Assembly: GCA_007827375.1 (NCBI GenBank)
Contig: VISH01000002.1
Coordinates: forward strand, 2,877,001-2,941,000
Direction: 5' to 3'
Origin: Alteromonadaceae bacterium 2753L.S.0a.02
GTDB lineage: Bacteria > Pseudomonadota > Gammaproteobacteria > Pseudomonadales > Cellvibrionaceae
Length of the DNA: 64,000 nt
Shown: positions 18,195-26,536 of the stretch, one piece after another
Layout of the letters: every line of letters starts with the position of its first letter
How positions within the stretch are numbered: the stretch's first letter is position 1
Made by a program: the position numbers and the translations under genes
The notes under the pieces: generated by a model
Seen by the model: the letters and a program-made list of their open reading frames with translations, nothing else
Told to the model about the DNA's origin: nothing
The model's database searches: none

Positions 18195-18828
18195 TCAAAG
18201 ACTCCAGCTTCGCATTGTTAATAAACGCGTGAATTTTATGTTTATCTTTTTTTCCAGGGGACGCTTCAACGCCACCACTGACGTCAACGCCGTAAGGGGT
18301 GGTCATCTTAACGGCTACGGCAACATTTTCCGGTGAAAGCCCACCCGCAAGAACAACAGGCTTTGGCGGGTTTAAAGGCACTTTGGTCCAATCAAAACTT
18401 TCACCGGTGCCACCTGGAACCCCCTTTTTGTAAGCATCAAGTAAAAAGCCCGAAGCTCCAGGATAATCTGCCATCGCCCGGTTAAGATCCAGATCTTCCT
18501 TCACTCGAAACACTTTTACGTAGGGGCGTGAAAATTGTGCGCAAAACGCCGGAGACTCATCGCCGTGAAACTGCAACAGGTGCACCGGCACTTCCTGCAG
18601 AACTCTATTTACCCACCCGCTCTCGGGGTTTACAAACAAGGCCACGACAGTGACAAATGGCCCTGCCTCCAGAGCAAGCTCTCTCGCCACAGCGAGATTT
18701 TTGATATTGCGTGGGCTTGGCGCATAAAAAACCAGCCCTATTGCATCTGCGCCTGCAGCTACTGCAGATCTCGCATCTTCAATATTGGTTATGCCACAGA
18801 TTTTAACGCGCACCGGGTGAACTCCCAT
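18187..18828 (-). CDS. trpF: Phosphoribosylanthranilate isomerase TrpF
   Basis: Isomerises phosphoribosylanthranilate in tryptophan synthesis; a TIM barrel of about 210 residues. The opening VRVKICGITNIEDA holds the catalytic Cys, DAIGLVFYAPSPRNI follows, and the C-terminal phosphate-binding part is GVDVSGGVEASPGKKDKHKI. The start is uncertain: the ATG at 18828 lacks a ribosome site, whereas a GTG at 18813 (giving VRVKICG as the first residues) has GGGAG eight bases upstream and may be the real one. The gene overlaps trpB and lies 74 bases after truA. Confidence 0.94.
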   Translation of the reverse strand: MGVHPVRVKICGITNIEDARSAVAAGADAIGLVFYAPSPRNIKNLAVARELALEAGPFVTVVALFVNPESGWVNRVLQEVPVHLLQFHGDESPAFCAQFSRPYVKVFRVKEDLDLNRAMADYPGASGFLLDAYKKGVPGGTGESFDWTKVPLNPPKPVVLAGGLSPENVAVAVKMTTPYGVDVSGGVEASPGKKDKHKIHAFINNAKLESLSE

Positions 18829-18902
18829 CACTAAAACCGCGGAATCTTACCAGAATTGAACGCACTTTTGGCGGGAGACGTGCTTGCCTTGGGCATTCTC
18901 CC

Positions 18903-19706
18903 TCACAAATAAAGCTGTCGGCTATTGGTAGCTGGAATTGCGAATTTGTCAGGGTAGCCTACGGCTACCAGAGACAAACCCCAGGGCGGCGCAGTCGCTG
19001 CAGCTTTTGTTCTGTCACGCTCTGCGAGCAATTGCTCGATCCAGCCAGTAGGTTTTGCATGCCGCCCCACCTCCATGAGACTGCCGACAATATTGCGCAC
19101 CATATGGTGTAGAAAGGCATTTGCTTTGACATTAAATAAAATCAATTCACCAACCTGATCCAGGTTCACCGAGCAAATACGTCTTATTGGGCTATGGGCC
19201 TGGCATTGCGCTGCGCGGAAGGCACTAAAATCGTGTTCCCCGATAAGATACTGCGCGGCGGCGCGCATAGCTTCGATATCTAGCGAATGACTGGTCCAGG
19301 TAAGCTGTTTACTGAAAATTGCTGATCGCACCGGCGCGGAGTGGATTTGATAACAGTAGGAACGCCACAGAGCACTGAAGCGGGCATGAAAATCAAAAGG
19401 GACAGGCTGCGCCCAGACAATGCGTATTTCATCTGGCAGATGGGTGTTGGAGCCCATAAGCCATGCTTTGGTTGGGCGCGATGCACGGGTATCAAAATGC
19501 ACCACCTGACCTGTGGCGCTTACCCCGGAATCTGTGCGACCTGCACAAACCAGCGTAAGCGGCTCATTGGCAACGCGACTGAGGGCACGCTCTAGATGCG
19601 CTTGTACTGTGTGCGGTGTCGATGCCTGCTTCTGAAACCCCTGAAAACTTGCACCCAAATACTCTACGCCCAGTGCCACCCGCTGAACGTCAGGAGGAAC
19701 ATCCAT
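18903..19706 (-). CDS. truA: tRNA pseudouridine(38-40) synthase TruA
   Basis: Makes pseudouridine at positions 38-40 of tRNA anticodon stems. The catalytic Asp is in CAGRTDSGVSATGQVVHFDT, and HHMVRNIVGSLMEVGR is the C-terminal signature. The open frame runs to 19787, but that start lies inside the fimV terminator hairpin, so a start beyond it is needed. I chose the ATG at 19706 (267 residues, normal length, begins MDVPPDVQRVALGVEYLG). A GTG at 19751 is an alternative. No strong ribosome site marks either one. Confidence 0.93.
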   Translation of the reverse strand: MDVPPDVQRVALGVEYLGASFQGFQKQASTPHTVQAHLERALSRVANEPLTLVCAGRTDSGVSATGQVVHFDTRASRPTKAWLMGSNTHLPDEIRIVWAQPVPFDFHARFSALWRSYCYQIHSAPVRSAIFSKQLTWTSHSLDIEAMRAAAQYLIGEHDFSAFRAAQCQAHSPIRRICSVNLDQVGELILFNVKANAFLHHMVRNIVGSLMEVGRHAKPTGWIEQLLAERDRTKAAATAPPWGLSLVAVGYPDKFAIPATNSRQLYL

Positions 19707-19767
19707 TCCGGGCAACACTTCACCATTGGTTTTGTAAATTCTGTCGCTCACGTGCAATCGCAGTACA

Positions 19768-19797
19768 AATAAAAAAGCCCTGCACAAAGCAGGGCTT
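19768..19797 (-). terminator. Rho-independent terminator after fimV
   Basis: AAGCCCTGC and GCAGGGCTT form a 9-bp stem with a five-base loop, followed on the minus strand by a T-run. It lies 18 bases past the fimV stop and should separate fimV from truA-trpF. Confidence 0.88.
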
Positions 19798-19815
19798 GTA
19801 GATAATTACCGGGGG

Positions 19816-22800
19816 CTAAACTTTTGCCAGGAGGTTTTCTGCTTCCTGCTTCTGCTGTGAATTACCTTCTTTCATAATTTCGTCGAGTATGTCCTTGGCA
19901 CCCTCAGCATCACCCATGTCGATGTAAGCACGGGCAAGATCAAGCTTTGTGGCAGTTTCATCGCTGTCGCTCAAGAAACCCAGATCATCATCACCCTCAG
20001 GGTCGACATCTGGAATTTCAAAATCAAGATCCGACTCTGGTACGTTTGCCAAAGCTTCATCGAAGAGATCTTCACCACTGTCGCCAACAGAATCATCCTG
20101 TTCATCGCCCAGATCCAGACCGGCTTCGAGATCTTCGCCGACTGTATCCGCATCGAGACCAAGCTCCGATTCGAGATCATCAAAATCGGTGACCGGCTCT
20201 TCCATAACAGTGGGTTGTGCCAAAGAAGGTTCTTTTTCCTGCGGTGCATCTGTCATTTCGATATCAGCAATATCGGCACCTTCAACGCTTAAATCTGACG
20301 TTAAAGCGTCTAACTCCTGATCTAACGCAGAGAGGTCGAGATCATCAGAGAGTTCGAGGTCATCGGACTCGCTGGCAGCGGCCATTTCCTGAGTCACCGA
20401 AAGGGGCGCTTCATCGTCAGCTAACAGTTCTTCGTCTGCATCCAGATTTAGATCGTCAAAATCGACATCCACAGAGTTATCTGGCTCGTTTGAGCTCTCA
20501 ATAGAACTGTTTATATCAACGTCGACATCACCCAAATCACTGAGGTCGTACTTGCCTGTTCCGCCACTACCAATGGCATCTTCATTGAGACTGTCGAGAT
20601 CGAGATCGAACTCATCATCATCGCTGCTCTCGTCCTCCAGACTCAAGGGTTCCGATGAAGAGTCACTGGCAGTTTCAGCAAGCGAAGCAATATCGAGTTC
20701 CTCGTTATCTTCCTCGTCGTCCAGCGAGAGGTCACCGAGATCGAACTCTTCGGCATCCAAACCGGATTCTTGTGCGCCATTGTCTTCTTCGTCGTCAAGC
20801 GACAAATCGAACTCATCTGCACCGAGTGAATCCGATCCCTCAGAATCGCCGAGGTCGAGAGTGAATTCATCCTCCAGGGCATCATCGTCGTTTTCCGCTT
20901 CTGCGCTTTCGAAGTCAATACTCAGATCATCATCGTCCTCGTCACTGTCATCGCCGCCCAAATCCAGAGAAAGGTCGAAATCGCTGTCACTTTCCTCAGA
21001 ATCATCTCCGAGATCCAATGTGAACTCATCGTCTGATACGTCTACTTCTCCTGAATCCCCTTCCAGATCCAGTGATAATTCATCGAAGTCCGATTCAGAC
21101 TCACCGTCCAATTGAAGATCGAGGTCTTCTAAGTTATCGTCAAGACCATCTGATGCGCCGGACAGATGTGAACTATAAGACGCTGTGGTGCCTGCATCGT
21201 ACTCAGTTGCATCAAACGGTTCGGCATCGCTGATGGCGTCTCGCAAATTCGCAGCTCGCTCGTTGGCTTCAGCGTCGCCCAAAGCGAGGAGCGCTGCATA
21301 TTGCGGATCAAAGCGCTCAATATCTTGTTGAGTTGAGTAGACCTCAAGCAGCTTAGTGCGAATTCGTGGGTCATTGGGATCTTTCGCAATGGCTTTGGTC
21401 AGCATCTCTTCCGCTTGATCATACTTGCCATAAGCGATGTAGATGTCGGCTTCGGCAACCACATCCTCGGTTTGAGGCTCTGCTACAGGCTCTGGTTCCT
21501 CAGCTTCAACTGGCAGTTCTTCTGTTGCTTGAGCGGGCTCCTCTTCGAAGTCGCCCAGGTCGAGCTCTTCGCCAATTTCCTCGGCTTCCGGTTCCACCGG
21601 CGTTTCTTCAAACATCGGCTGTTCCAAGAAGTCGTCATCAAATTCACTTTCCTCAGATTCAGAACTGCGGAATTTCAGGAATGCGAACACACCCGCGAGA
21701 ATCGCCACCAAACCCAAGCCGATAAAAATAATATTATCGAGAATGTGATCCACAATGGTTTTCTGAGGTGGAGCAGCCGGTATTACCACTTTGTTCGGAG
21801 CAATGGTCGGTGCAACCGTAGGTTCGGGCGTGGGCTCGGGAGTTGCTTCAACCAAAGACTCGTCAGTTGTACCTGCCAGATTGGCGGCATCGGCGGTTTC
21901 CGCTTCCATCCCGGAAAGACCAGACTCGGTTTCACTCTCGGTTGTAGCCAGTCCTGAGTCAGCCAGAGCTTGCTCGGTTCCCTCTGCATCGCCGGAGGTT
22001 TCATCGCCAACTGTTTGGCTGGCGGCCTCATCCGATGCCGAAGCCTGTTCCTGGCTGTTTTTCTCTGCGGACAATTCCAACGCGCGCATTTCTTCGTTGG
22101 TGATATCGATCATGCGCTCCATGGTGCTAATTTGCTCTTCTAGGGAGCTGATGCGTGATCGCAAATCGGAATTCTCACGCTCAGTTTTATCCAGCTGTTC
22201 AAGCGTGATTGCCAATTCATTTTCAAGCGAATCCAAACTGCTTTCGCCAGCACCAGAAGCGCGCCCTTCGCTGGCGCCACTATAGTCTTCGGGCGAGGAA
22301 AGCTTTACGCGACCTTCCGCGGAGTCGGAGCGAGACGCCGTCGACTCGTAACTGCGACTACCCTCGAGCTGGGCTCCGCCAGAAGAGGCAAAACCACCGT
22401 TTGGGTCTCCAGACCAACGCATATTTTGCGCAGCGACCTCATTCACAGCCTGACGCTTGTTGTATGACACTATCTCTGTGCGGTCTGGTATACGCAAAAT
22501 CTGCCCCTTTTTGAGCAGATTGATGTTGTTCTTGATAAAGGCTTCGGGGTTAAGCCGCTGCATCGCCAGCATGGTTTGCTGGATCGAGACCCCGGTATCC
22601 GGCCGCACCTGTTTGGCGATCTCCCAAAGAGTATCGTTAGCTCGAACCGTGTAAGTATCTTGCGATGTGTATTGGCTGTTACTGGTATAGGACGTAGGCG
22701 TTTTTGATTCGCTCGGCTGGGGTCGCGGTGGCGCTTGATCGTAGCTGGAACGCGGATTGTAATGGGAATCTTTGCGCGGAGCCGACGTAGAAGGTGGCGG

Positions 22801-23259
22801 GGTTTGCTCCACAATAGGCTGTGTTTGCGCCGCTGCAACCGGTTGCGACTGCTCGCTACTGAATACCGGCAAATCCATTAACAGGGTGTATTCTCGCAGT
22901 AAGCGACCGCTGGGCCACTGGGCTTGCAGAACAAAATTCAAAAAAGGCTCGCGCACGACTTTTCGAGAGCTGATCCGAATAATAGGACCACTTGGGGATT
23001 TCAATACAACCTTGAAGCGAATATCAGTGAGGAAGTAAGGTCGATCAACGCCCACGCGCTGAAAGTCTTCCGGTGAAGCGAGGCCAACCAGGATTTCATT
23101 TTCAGTGAGGTCGCGAACCTCCAACAACTGGATTTCCGCGTTGAGCGGCTGATTGAGGGAAGATTTGAGTGTAATCTCACCCAACCCCAAGGCGAAGCTC
23201 CACTGCGGCAAAGTAACCGCAATTGCGCTTAACAGCGACACCAGTATTCGACGACCCAT
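19816..23259 (-). CDS. fimV: FimV-type polar/pilus assembly protein with LysM domain
   Basis: A 1147-residue single-pass inner-membrane protein. Signal peptide about 1-23; FimV N-terminal domain (LGEITLKSSLNQPLNAEIQL, residues 26-130); proline-rich linker; LysM peptidoglycan-binding domain about 202-258 (YTVRANDTLWEIAKQV); predicted coiled coil 340-400; membrane helix about 508-530; a TPR-like stretch near 605-650; a very acidic Asp/Glu/Ser-rich region to about 1090; and the conserved C-terminal FimV motif (TKLDLARAYIDMGDAEGAKD, about 1100-1147). In Pseudomonas FimV supports type IV pilus assembly, twitching and cAMP signalling at the pole. Its position between asd and truA is conserved. The leader appears structured (see separate entry). 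Confidence 0.96.
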   Translation of the reverse strand: MGRRILVSLLSAIAVTLPQWSFALGLGEITLKSSLNQPLNAEIQLLEVRDLTENEILVGLASPEDFQRVGVDRPYFLTDIRFKVVLKSPSGPIIRISSRKVVREPFLNFVLQAQWPSGRLLREYTLLMDLPVFSSEQSQPVAAAQTQPIVEQTPPPSTSAPRKDSHYNPRSSYDQAPPRPQPSESKTPTSYTSNSQYTSQDTYTVRANDTLWEIAKQVRPDTGVSIQQTMLAMQRLNPEAFIKNNINLLKKGQILRIPDRTEIVSYNKRQAVNEVAAQNMRWSGDPNGGFASSGGAQLEGSRSYESTASRSDSAEGRVKLSSPEDYSGASEGRASGAGESSLDSLENELAITLEQLDKTERENSDLRSRISSLEEQISTMERMIDITNEEMRALELSAEKNSQEQASASDEAASQTVGDETSGDAEGTEQALADSGLATTESETESGLSGMEAETADAANLAGTTDESLVEATPEPTPEPTVAPTIAPNKVVIPAAPPQKTIVDHILDNIIFIGLGLVAILAGVFAFLKFRSSESEESEFDDDFLEQPMFEETPVEPEAEEIGEELDLGDFEEEPAQATEELPVEAEEPEPVAEPQTEDVVAEADIYIAYGKYDQAEEMLTKAIAKDPNDPRIRTKLLEVYSTQQDIERFDPQYAALLALGDAEANERAANLRDAISDAEPFDATEYDAGTTASYSSHLSGASDGLDDNLEDLDLQLDGESESDFDELSLDLEGDSGEVDVSDDEFTLDLGDDSEESDSDFDLSLDLGGDDSDEDDDDLSIDFESAEAENDDDALEDEFTLDLGDSEGSDSLGADEFDLSLDDEEDNGAQESGLDAEEFDLGDLSLDDEEDNEELDIASLAETASDSSSEPLSLEDESSDDDEFDLDLDSLNEDAIGSGGTGKYDLSDLGDVDVDINSSIESSNEPDNSVDVDFDDLNLDADEELLADDEAPLSVTQEMAAASESDDLELSDDLDLSALDQELDALTSDLSVEGADIADIEMTDAPQEKEPSLAQPTVMEEPVTDFDDLESELGLDADTVGEDLEAGLDLGDEQDDSVGDSGEDLFDEALANVPESDLDFEIPDVDPEGDDDLGFLSDSDETATKLDLARAYIDMGDAEGAKDILDEIMKEGNSQQKQEAENLLAKV

Positions 23260-23609
23260 AGGAGAATCCTTTTTTTGGTAACTCAGATTGGCGCTTTTTT
23301 TTGTATGTGTATTGTTGCTTTTTTAACGCCAGCCCAAACCTTGCTTACAACCGAGGCTCGAAAACCTCGAATAATCTTTCAGTATTGGTCGTAAGTATTC
23401 ATTATAAATAGGTTTTTTTCAACTTTTAGGCTGCGGAATACTACCGATAAATTGACTTTTACGCGGTTTTATTTCGTGGTGCAGCACAAAAACTGGTCGA
23501 ATTTTATGCTTTTAAGAGGATGGGGCTCGCCAGGAGGGAGAAAATAATGCTATTGACAGATGATTAAAGGGGTGATCGCAAAAATACAATCACCCATTTA
23601 GAAACTGTT
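23260..23609. other. Intergenic region between fimV and asd
   Basis: 350 bases without a gene. It holds the fimV -10 and leader structure described above and, near asd, a weak GGGTGAT/ATCACCC stem (about 23574-23596) followed on the minus strand by TTTAAT, possibly the asd terminator. A six-codon frame after a strong AGGAGGGAG at 23532-23567 on the plus strand is probably chance. Confidence 0.6.
23344..23406 (-). promoter_or_regulatory. Predicted fimV promoter -10 and structured 5' leader
   Basis: On the minus strand a TATAAT (plus-strand 23401-23406) is followed six to seven bases later by CTTACGACC, which can pair with GTTGTAAG-containing sequence 35 bases on (plus-strand arms 23344-23352 and 23387-23395, one G-T wobble). 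Inside it a second stem pairs CGAGG with CCTCG (23352-23356 and 23365-23369). The transcript would thus begin almost exactly at the first paired base, about 136 bases before the fimV ATG. The -35 region is poor. Confidence 0.4.
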
Positions 23610-24716
23610 TTACTGCTCCCGAAGGATGCGCAGCATGCGGCGTAAGGGCTCAGCGGCGCCCCATAACAATTGATCACCAACAGTAAACGCACTAAGGTAC
23701 TCTGGCCCCATAGACATTTTTCGCAAACGCCCCACGGGAATAGACAGTGTGCCTGTAACCTTGGTTGGCGTAAGTTCCTCAAGGGAGATATCGCGATCGT
23801 TTGGAATAACCTTCACCCATTCGTTGGCACTTGCAATAATATTTTCGATATCAGCTAGCGGAACATCTTTCTTCAGTTTGACCGTTAAGGCCTGACTGTG
23901 ACATCGCATAGCGCCGATACGCACACAAATACCGTCAATCGGGATCGGATTGCGAGAGCGCCCAAGGATCTTGTTGGTTTCCACCTCAGCTTTCCATTCT
24001 TCCTTGCTTTGCCGTGACTCCAGTTGTTTATCAATGTAGGGCAGCAACGACCCAGCCAAGGGCGCGCCGAAACGGTCAATGGTTAAATCACCACGCATGG
24101 TTTCAGCCACCTTTCGGTCTATTTCGAGAATTGCTGACGCCGGGTCTGCCAACTCGGTAGCAACACTATCGCGGATCTGACCCATTTGGGTAATCAATTC
24201 CCGCATATTTTGAGCACCGGCTCCGCTGGCCGCCTGATAAGTCATGGCGGTTGTCCATTCCACCAGATCTTCGCGGAACAGACCGCCCAGGCCCATCAAC
24301 ATAAGGCTCACGGTGCAGTTACCGCCGATGTAATTTTTAACGCCTTTGGCCAGTCCGTCACGAATCACATTATCGTTGACCGGGTCGAGAATGATCAGCG
24401 CATCGTCAGCCATACGCAGCGATGAAGCCGCATCGATCCAGTAACCCTGCCAACCACTGTCGCGTAATTTGCCGAAAACTTCCCCGGTATAATCGCCCCC
24501 CTGACATGACACAATCGCATCCATCTGTTGCAGGGCTTCTATACTGAACGCATCTTGCAATGCTGGTGTCGAAACACCGATATCTGGTGCCTCACCACCG
24601 ACATTCGAGGTGGTAAAGAAAACGGGTTCCAAACCCGGGAAATCATTTTCCTCCAGCATCCGCCCCATGAGCACAGACCCCACCATGCCCCGCCAACCAA
24701 CAAAACCTACTTTCAT
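23610..24716 (-). CDS. asd: Aspartate-semialdehyde dehydrogenase Asd
   Basis: Reduces aspartyl phosphate to aspartate semialdehyde, the branch point for Lys, Met, Thr and diaminopimelate. The NADP-binding start is MKVGFVGWRGMVGSVLMGRM and the catalytic cysteine is in GGNCTVSLMLMGLGGLF. The frame extends six codons further upstream (ATG at 24734); I chose the internal ATG because family members begin MK-VG-IGWRGMVGSVL, giving 368 residues against about 370 in Pseudomonas. It follows leuB by 34 bases on the same strand; the leuB-asd-fimV order is conserved in Pseudomonas. Confidence 0.95.
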   Translation of the reverse strand: MKVGFVGWRGMVGSVLMGRMLEENDFPGLEPVFFTTSNVGGEAPDIGVSTPALQDAFSIEALQQMDAIVSCQGGDYTGEVFGKLRDSGWQGYWIDAASSLRMADDALIILDPVNDNVIRDGLAKGVKNYIGGNCTVSLMLMGLGGLFREDLVEWTTAMTYQAASGAGAQNMRELITQMGQIRDSVATELADPASAILEIDRKVAETMRGDLTIDRFGAPLAGSLLPYIDKQLESRQSKEEWKAEVETNKILGRSRNPIPIDGICVRIGAMRCHSQALTVKLKKDVPLADIENIIASANEWVKVIPNDRDISLEELTPTKVTGTLSIPVGRLRKMSMGPEYLSAFTVGDQLLWGAAEPLRRMLRILREQ

Positions 24717-24750
24717 TGTTATGTACTCACTCATCTAATTGGTTAATCTG

Positions 24751-25824
24751 TTAAATAGCTGCAACAACCGCATCACCCATCTCTATGGTCGACACTTTCT
24801 TACACCCATTGGAATAGATATCGGCACTGCGATAGCCTTCATCCAACACTTTGCCAACGGCACTTTCAATGGCATCAGCCGCGCCACTCTCATTGATCGA
24901 ATAGCGCAGCATCATCGCCGCAGATAGAATGGTTGCCAACGGGTTGGCAATGCCCTGCCCCGCGATATCTGGGGCGGACCCGTGTACCGGTTCGTACAAA
25001 CCGCGGCTTTCTTTGTTGAGCGAAGCCGAAGGCAGCATGCCAATCGATCCTGTAAGCATTGCTGCGGTATCGGAAAGAATATCGCCAAACATATTGCCGG
25101 TTACTATGACATCGAATTGTTTCGGTTGGCGTACCAACTGCATCGCGGCGTTATCGACATACATATGGCTGAGCTCGACCTCCGGATATTCGCGAGACAA
25201 GCCCTGAATAACTTCCCGCCACAACACAGTAGCTTCCAGTACATTGGCCTTATCCACGGAACACACACGCTTGCTACGTTTCATGGCCATTTCAAATGCA
25301 GTACGCCCGATGCGCTCAATCTCATGCTCAGCATAAACATAGGTGTTGTAGCCCTGCCGTTCACCACTATCGAGCAGCCGAATTCCCCGGGGCTCACCGA
25401 AATAAATGCCTCCGGTTAACTCACGCACAATAAGAATATCCAAGCCTGCCACCAGCTCTGGCTTCAGAGAAGACGCGTCAGCCAGCTGCGGGTACAAAAT
25501 AGCCGGGCGTAAGTTCGCGAACAGTCCCATTTCATAGCGAATTTTCAGCAGGCCTTTTTCGGGGCGAATACTGGCGTCCAGTGCATCCCATTTGGGACCA
25601 CCAACGGACCCCATAAGTACGGCATCGGCCGCCTGGCACTTTTCCAAGGTGGAATTTGCTAGCGGCTGGCCATGAACATCGATTGCACTGCCACCAATAA
25701 GATCTTCTTCAAACTTCAGACCTAACTTGAATTTTTTATCGACTGCCTGGAGCACTTTAACCGCTTCCGTGACAATTTCAGGCCCGATTCCATCGCCAGG
25801 CAACAAAACGATTTTCTTACTCAA
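24751..25824 (-). CDS. leuB: 3-isopropylmalate dehydrogenase LeuB
   Basis: Oxidatively decarboxylates 3-isopropylmalate in leucine synthesis. The start region KKIVLLPGDGIGPEIVTEAV, the NAD-binding signature GNMFGDILSDTAAML and LYEPVHGSAPDIAGQGIANP are all present. An upstream ATG at 25842 exists, but GAGGGA lies between it and a TTG at 25824 with seven-base spacing. That TTG gives (M)SKKIVLLPGDG, as in Pseudomonas LeuB, and 357 residues, so I prefer it. It lies 54 bases after leuD. Confidence 0.95.
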   Translation of the reverse strand: MSKKIVLLPGDGIGPEIVTEAVKVLQAVDKKFKLGLKFEEDLIGGSAIDVHGQPLANSTLEKCQAADAVLMGSVGGPKWDALDASIRPEKGLLKIRYEMGLFANLRPAILYPQLADASSLKPELVAGLDILIVRELTGGIYFGEPRGIRLLDSGERQGYNTYVYAEHEIERIGRTAFEMAMKRSKRVCSVDKANVLEATVLWREVIQGLSREYPEVELSHMYVDNAAMQLVRQPKQFDVIVTGNMFGDILSDTAAMLTGSIGMLPSASLNKESRGLYEPVHGSAPDIAGQGIANPLATILSAAMMLRYSINESGAADAIESAVGKVLDEGYRSADIYSNGCKKVSTIEMGDAVVAAI

Positions 25825-25878
25825 ATGGTGTCCCTCATTCAAATGACTGCGTGAATTCTAGAGATTTTTTAGTTCCAA

Positions 25879-26526
25879 TCATTGATGCACAGCATTAAAC
25901 AACCAGGGCTGAGTCTGCTTGCGCTGCTGTTCGTACGTGCGAATTTTGTCGGCATCCTGAAGCGTTAAACTGATGTCGTCAAAACCATTCAGCAAACAAT
26001 GTTTTCTAAAGGCATCCACTTCGAAACTGTACACAATGTCGCCGTCGCGAACCTGCTGTGCTTCAAGATCAATTTGCAGTGTAAAACCGGATTCACCATA
26101 CATCTTTTGAAACAGCGCATCGACGATACTTTCGTCCAACACAATGGGCAGCAAACCATTCTTAAAACAATTGTTGTAAAAAATGTCTGCAAAGCTTGGT
26201 GCAAGAACAGCGCGAAAGCCGTATTCATCCAATGCCCAAGGTGCGTGTTCACGACTGGAACCACAGCCGAAATTTTTGCGGGCCAGTAGAATACTTGCAC
26301 CCTGATAGCGCTCGTGATTTAACGCAAAATCCTGGTTCAGGGGGCGGTTACTGTTGTCTTTTCCCGGTTCACCTTTATCAAGATAGCGTAATTCATCAAA
26401 CAGATTAGGACCAAAACCAGTTCGCTTAATAGATTTTAAGAACTGTTTTGGAATAATCAGATCGGTATCTACATTGGCGCGGTCCATAGGTGCAACCAGC
26501 CCTTGATGTGTCGTAAAACTTTTCAT
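25879..26526 (-). CDS. leuD: 3-isopropylmalate dehydratase small subunit LeuD
   Basis: Small subunit of the isopropylmalate isomerase, pairing with LeuC. It opens MKSFTTHQGLVAPMDRANVD and contains LARKNFGCGSSREHAPWAL, the swivel-domain signature. An open frame to 26580 exists, but AAAGGAG sits at ideal spacing before the ATG at 26526, giving 215 residues, the usual length. It starts 10 bases after the leuC stop, so the subunits are made together. Confidence 0.97.
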   Translation of the reverse strand: MKSFTTHQGLVAPMDRANVDTDLIIPKQFLKSIKRTGFGPNLFDELRYLDKGEPGKDNSNRPLNQDFALNHERYQGASILLARKNFGCGSSREHAPWALDEYGFRAVLAPSFADIFYNNCFKNGLLPIVLDESIVDALFQKMYGESGFTLQIDLEAQQVRDGDIVYSFEVDAFRKHCLLNGFDDISLTLQDADKIRTYEQQRKQTQPWLFNAVHQ

Positions 26527-26536
26527 AACAACTCCT

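Noticed and set aside
20552..21115. Serine/arginine-rich open frame on the plus strand inside fimV (and smaller frames nearby)
   Set aside because: It is the antisense reading of the Asp/Glu-rich fimV region: acidic GAT/GAG codons give Ser/Arg on the other strand. No ribosome site or independent evidence.
23532..23567. Six-codon frame with a strong AGGAGGGAG ribosome site on the plus strand between fimV and asd
   Set aside because: Too short to support as a gene, both neighbours are on the minus strand, and no promoter is seen. Left as a curiosity.
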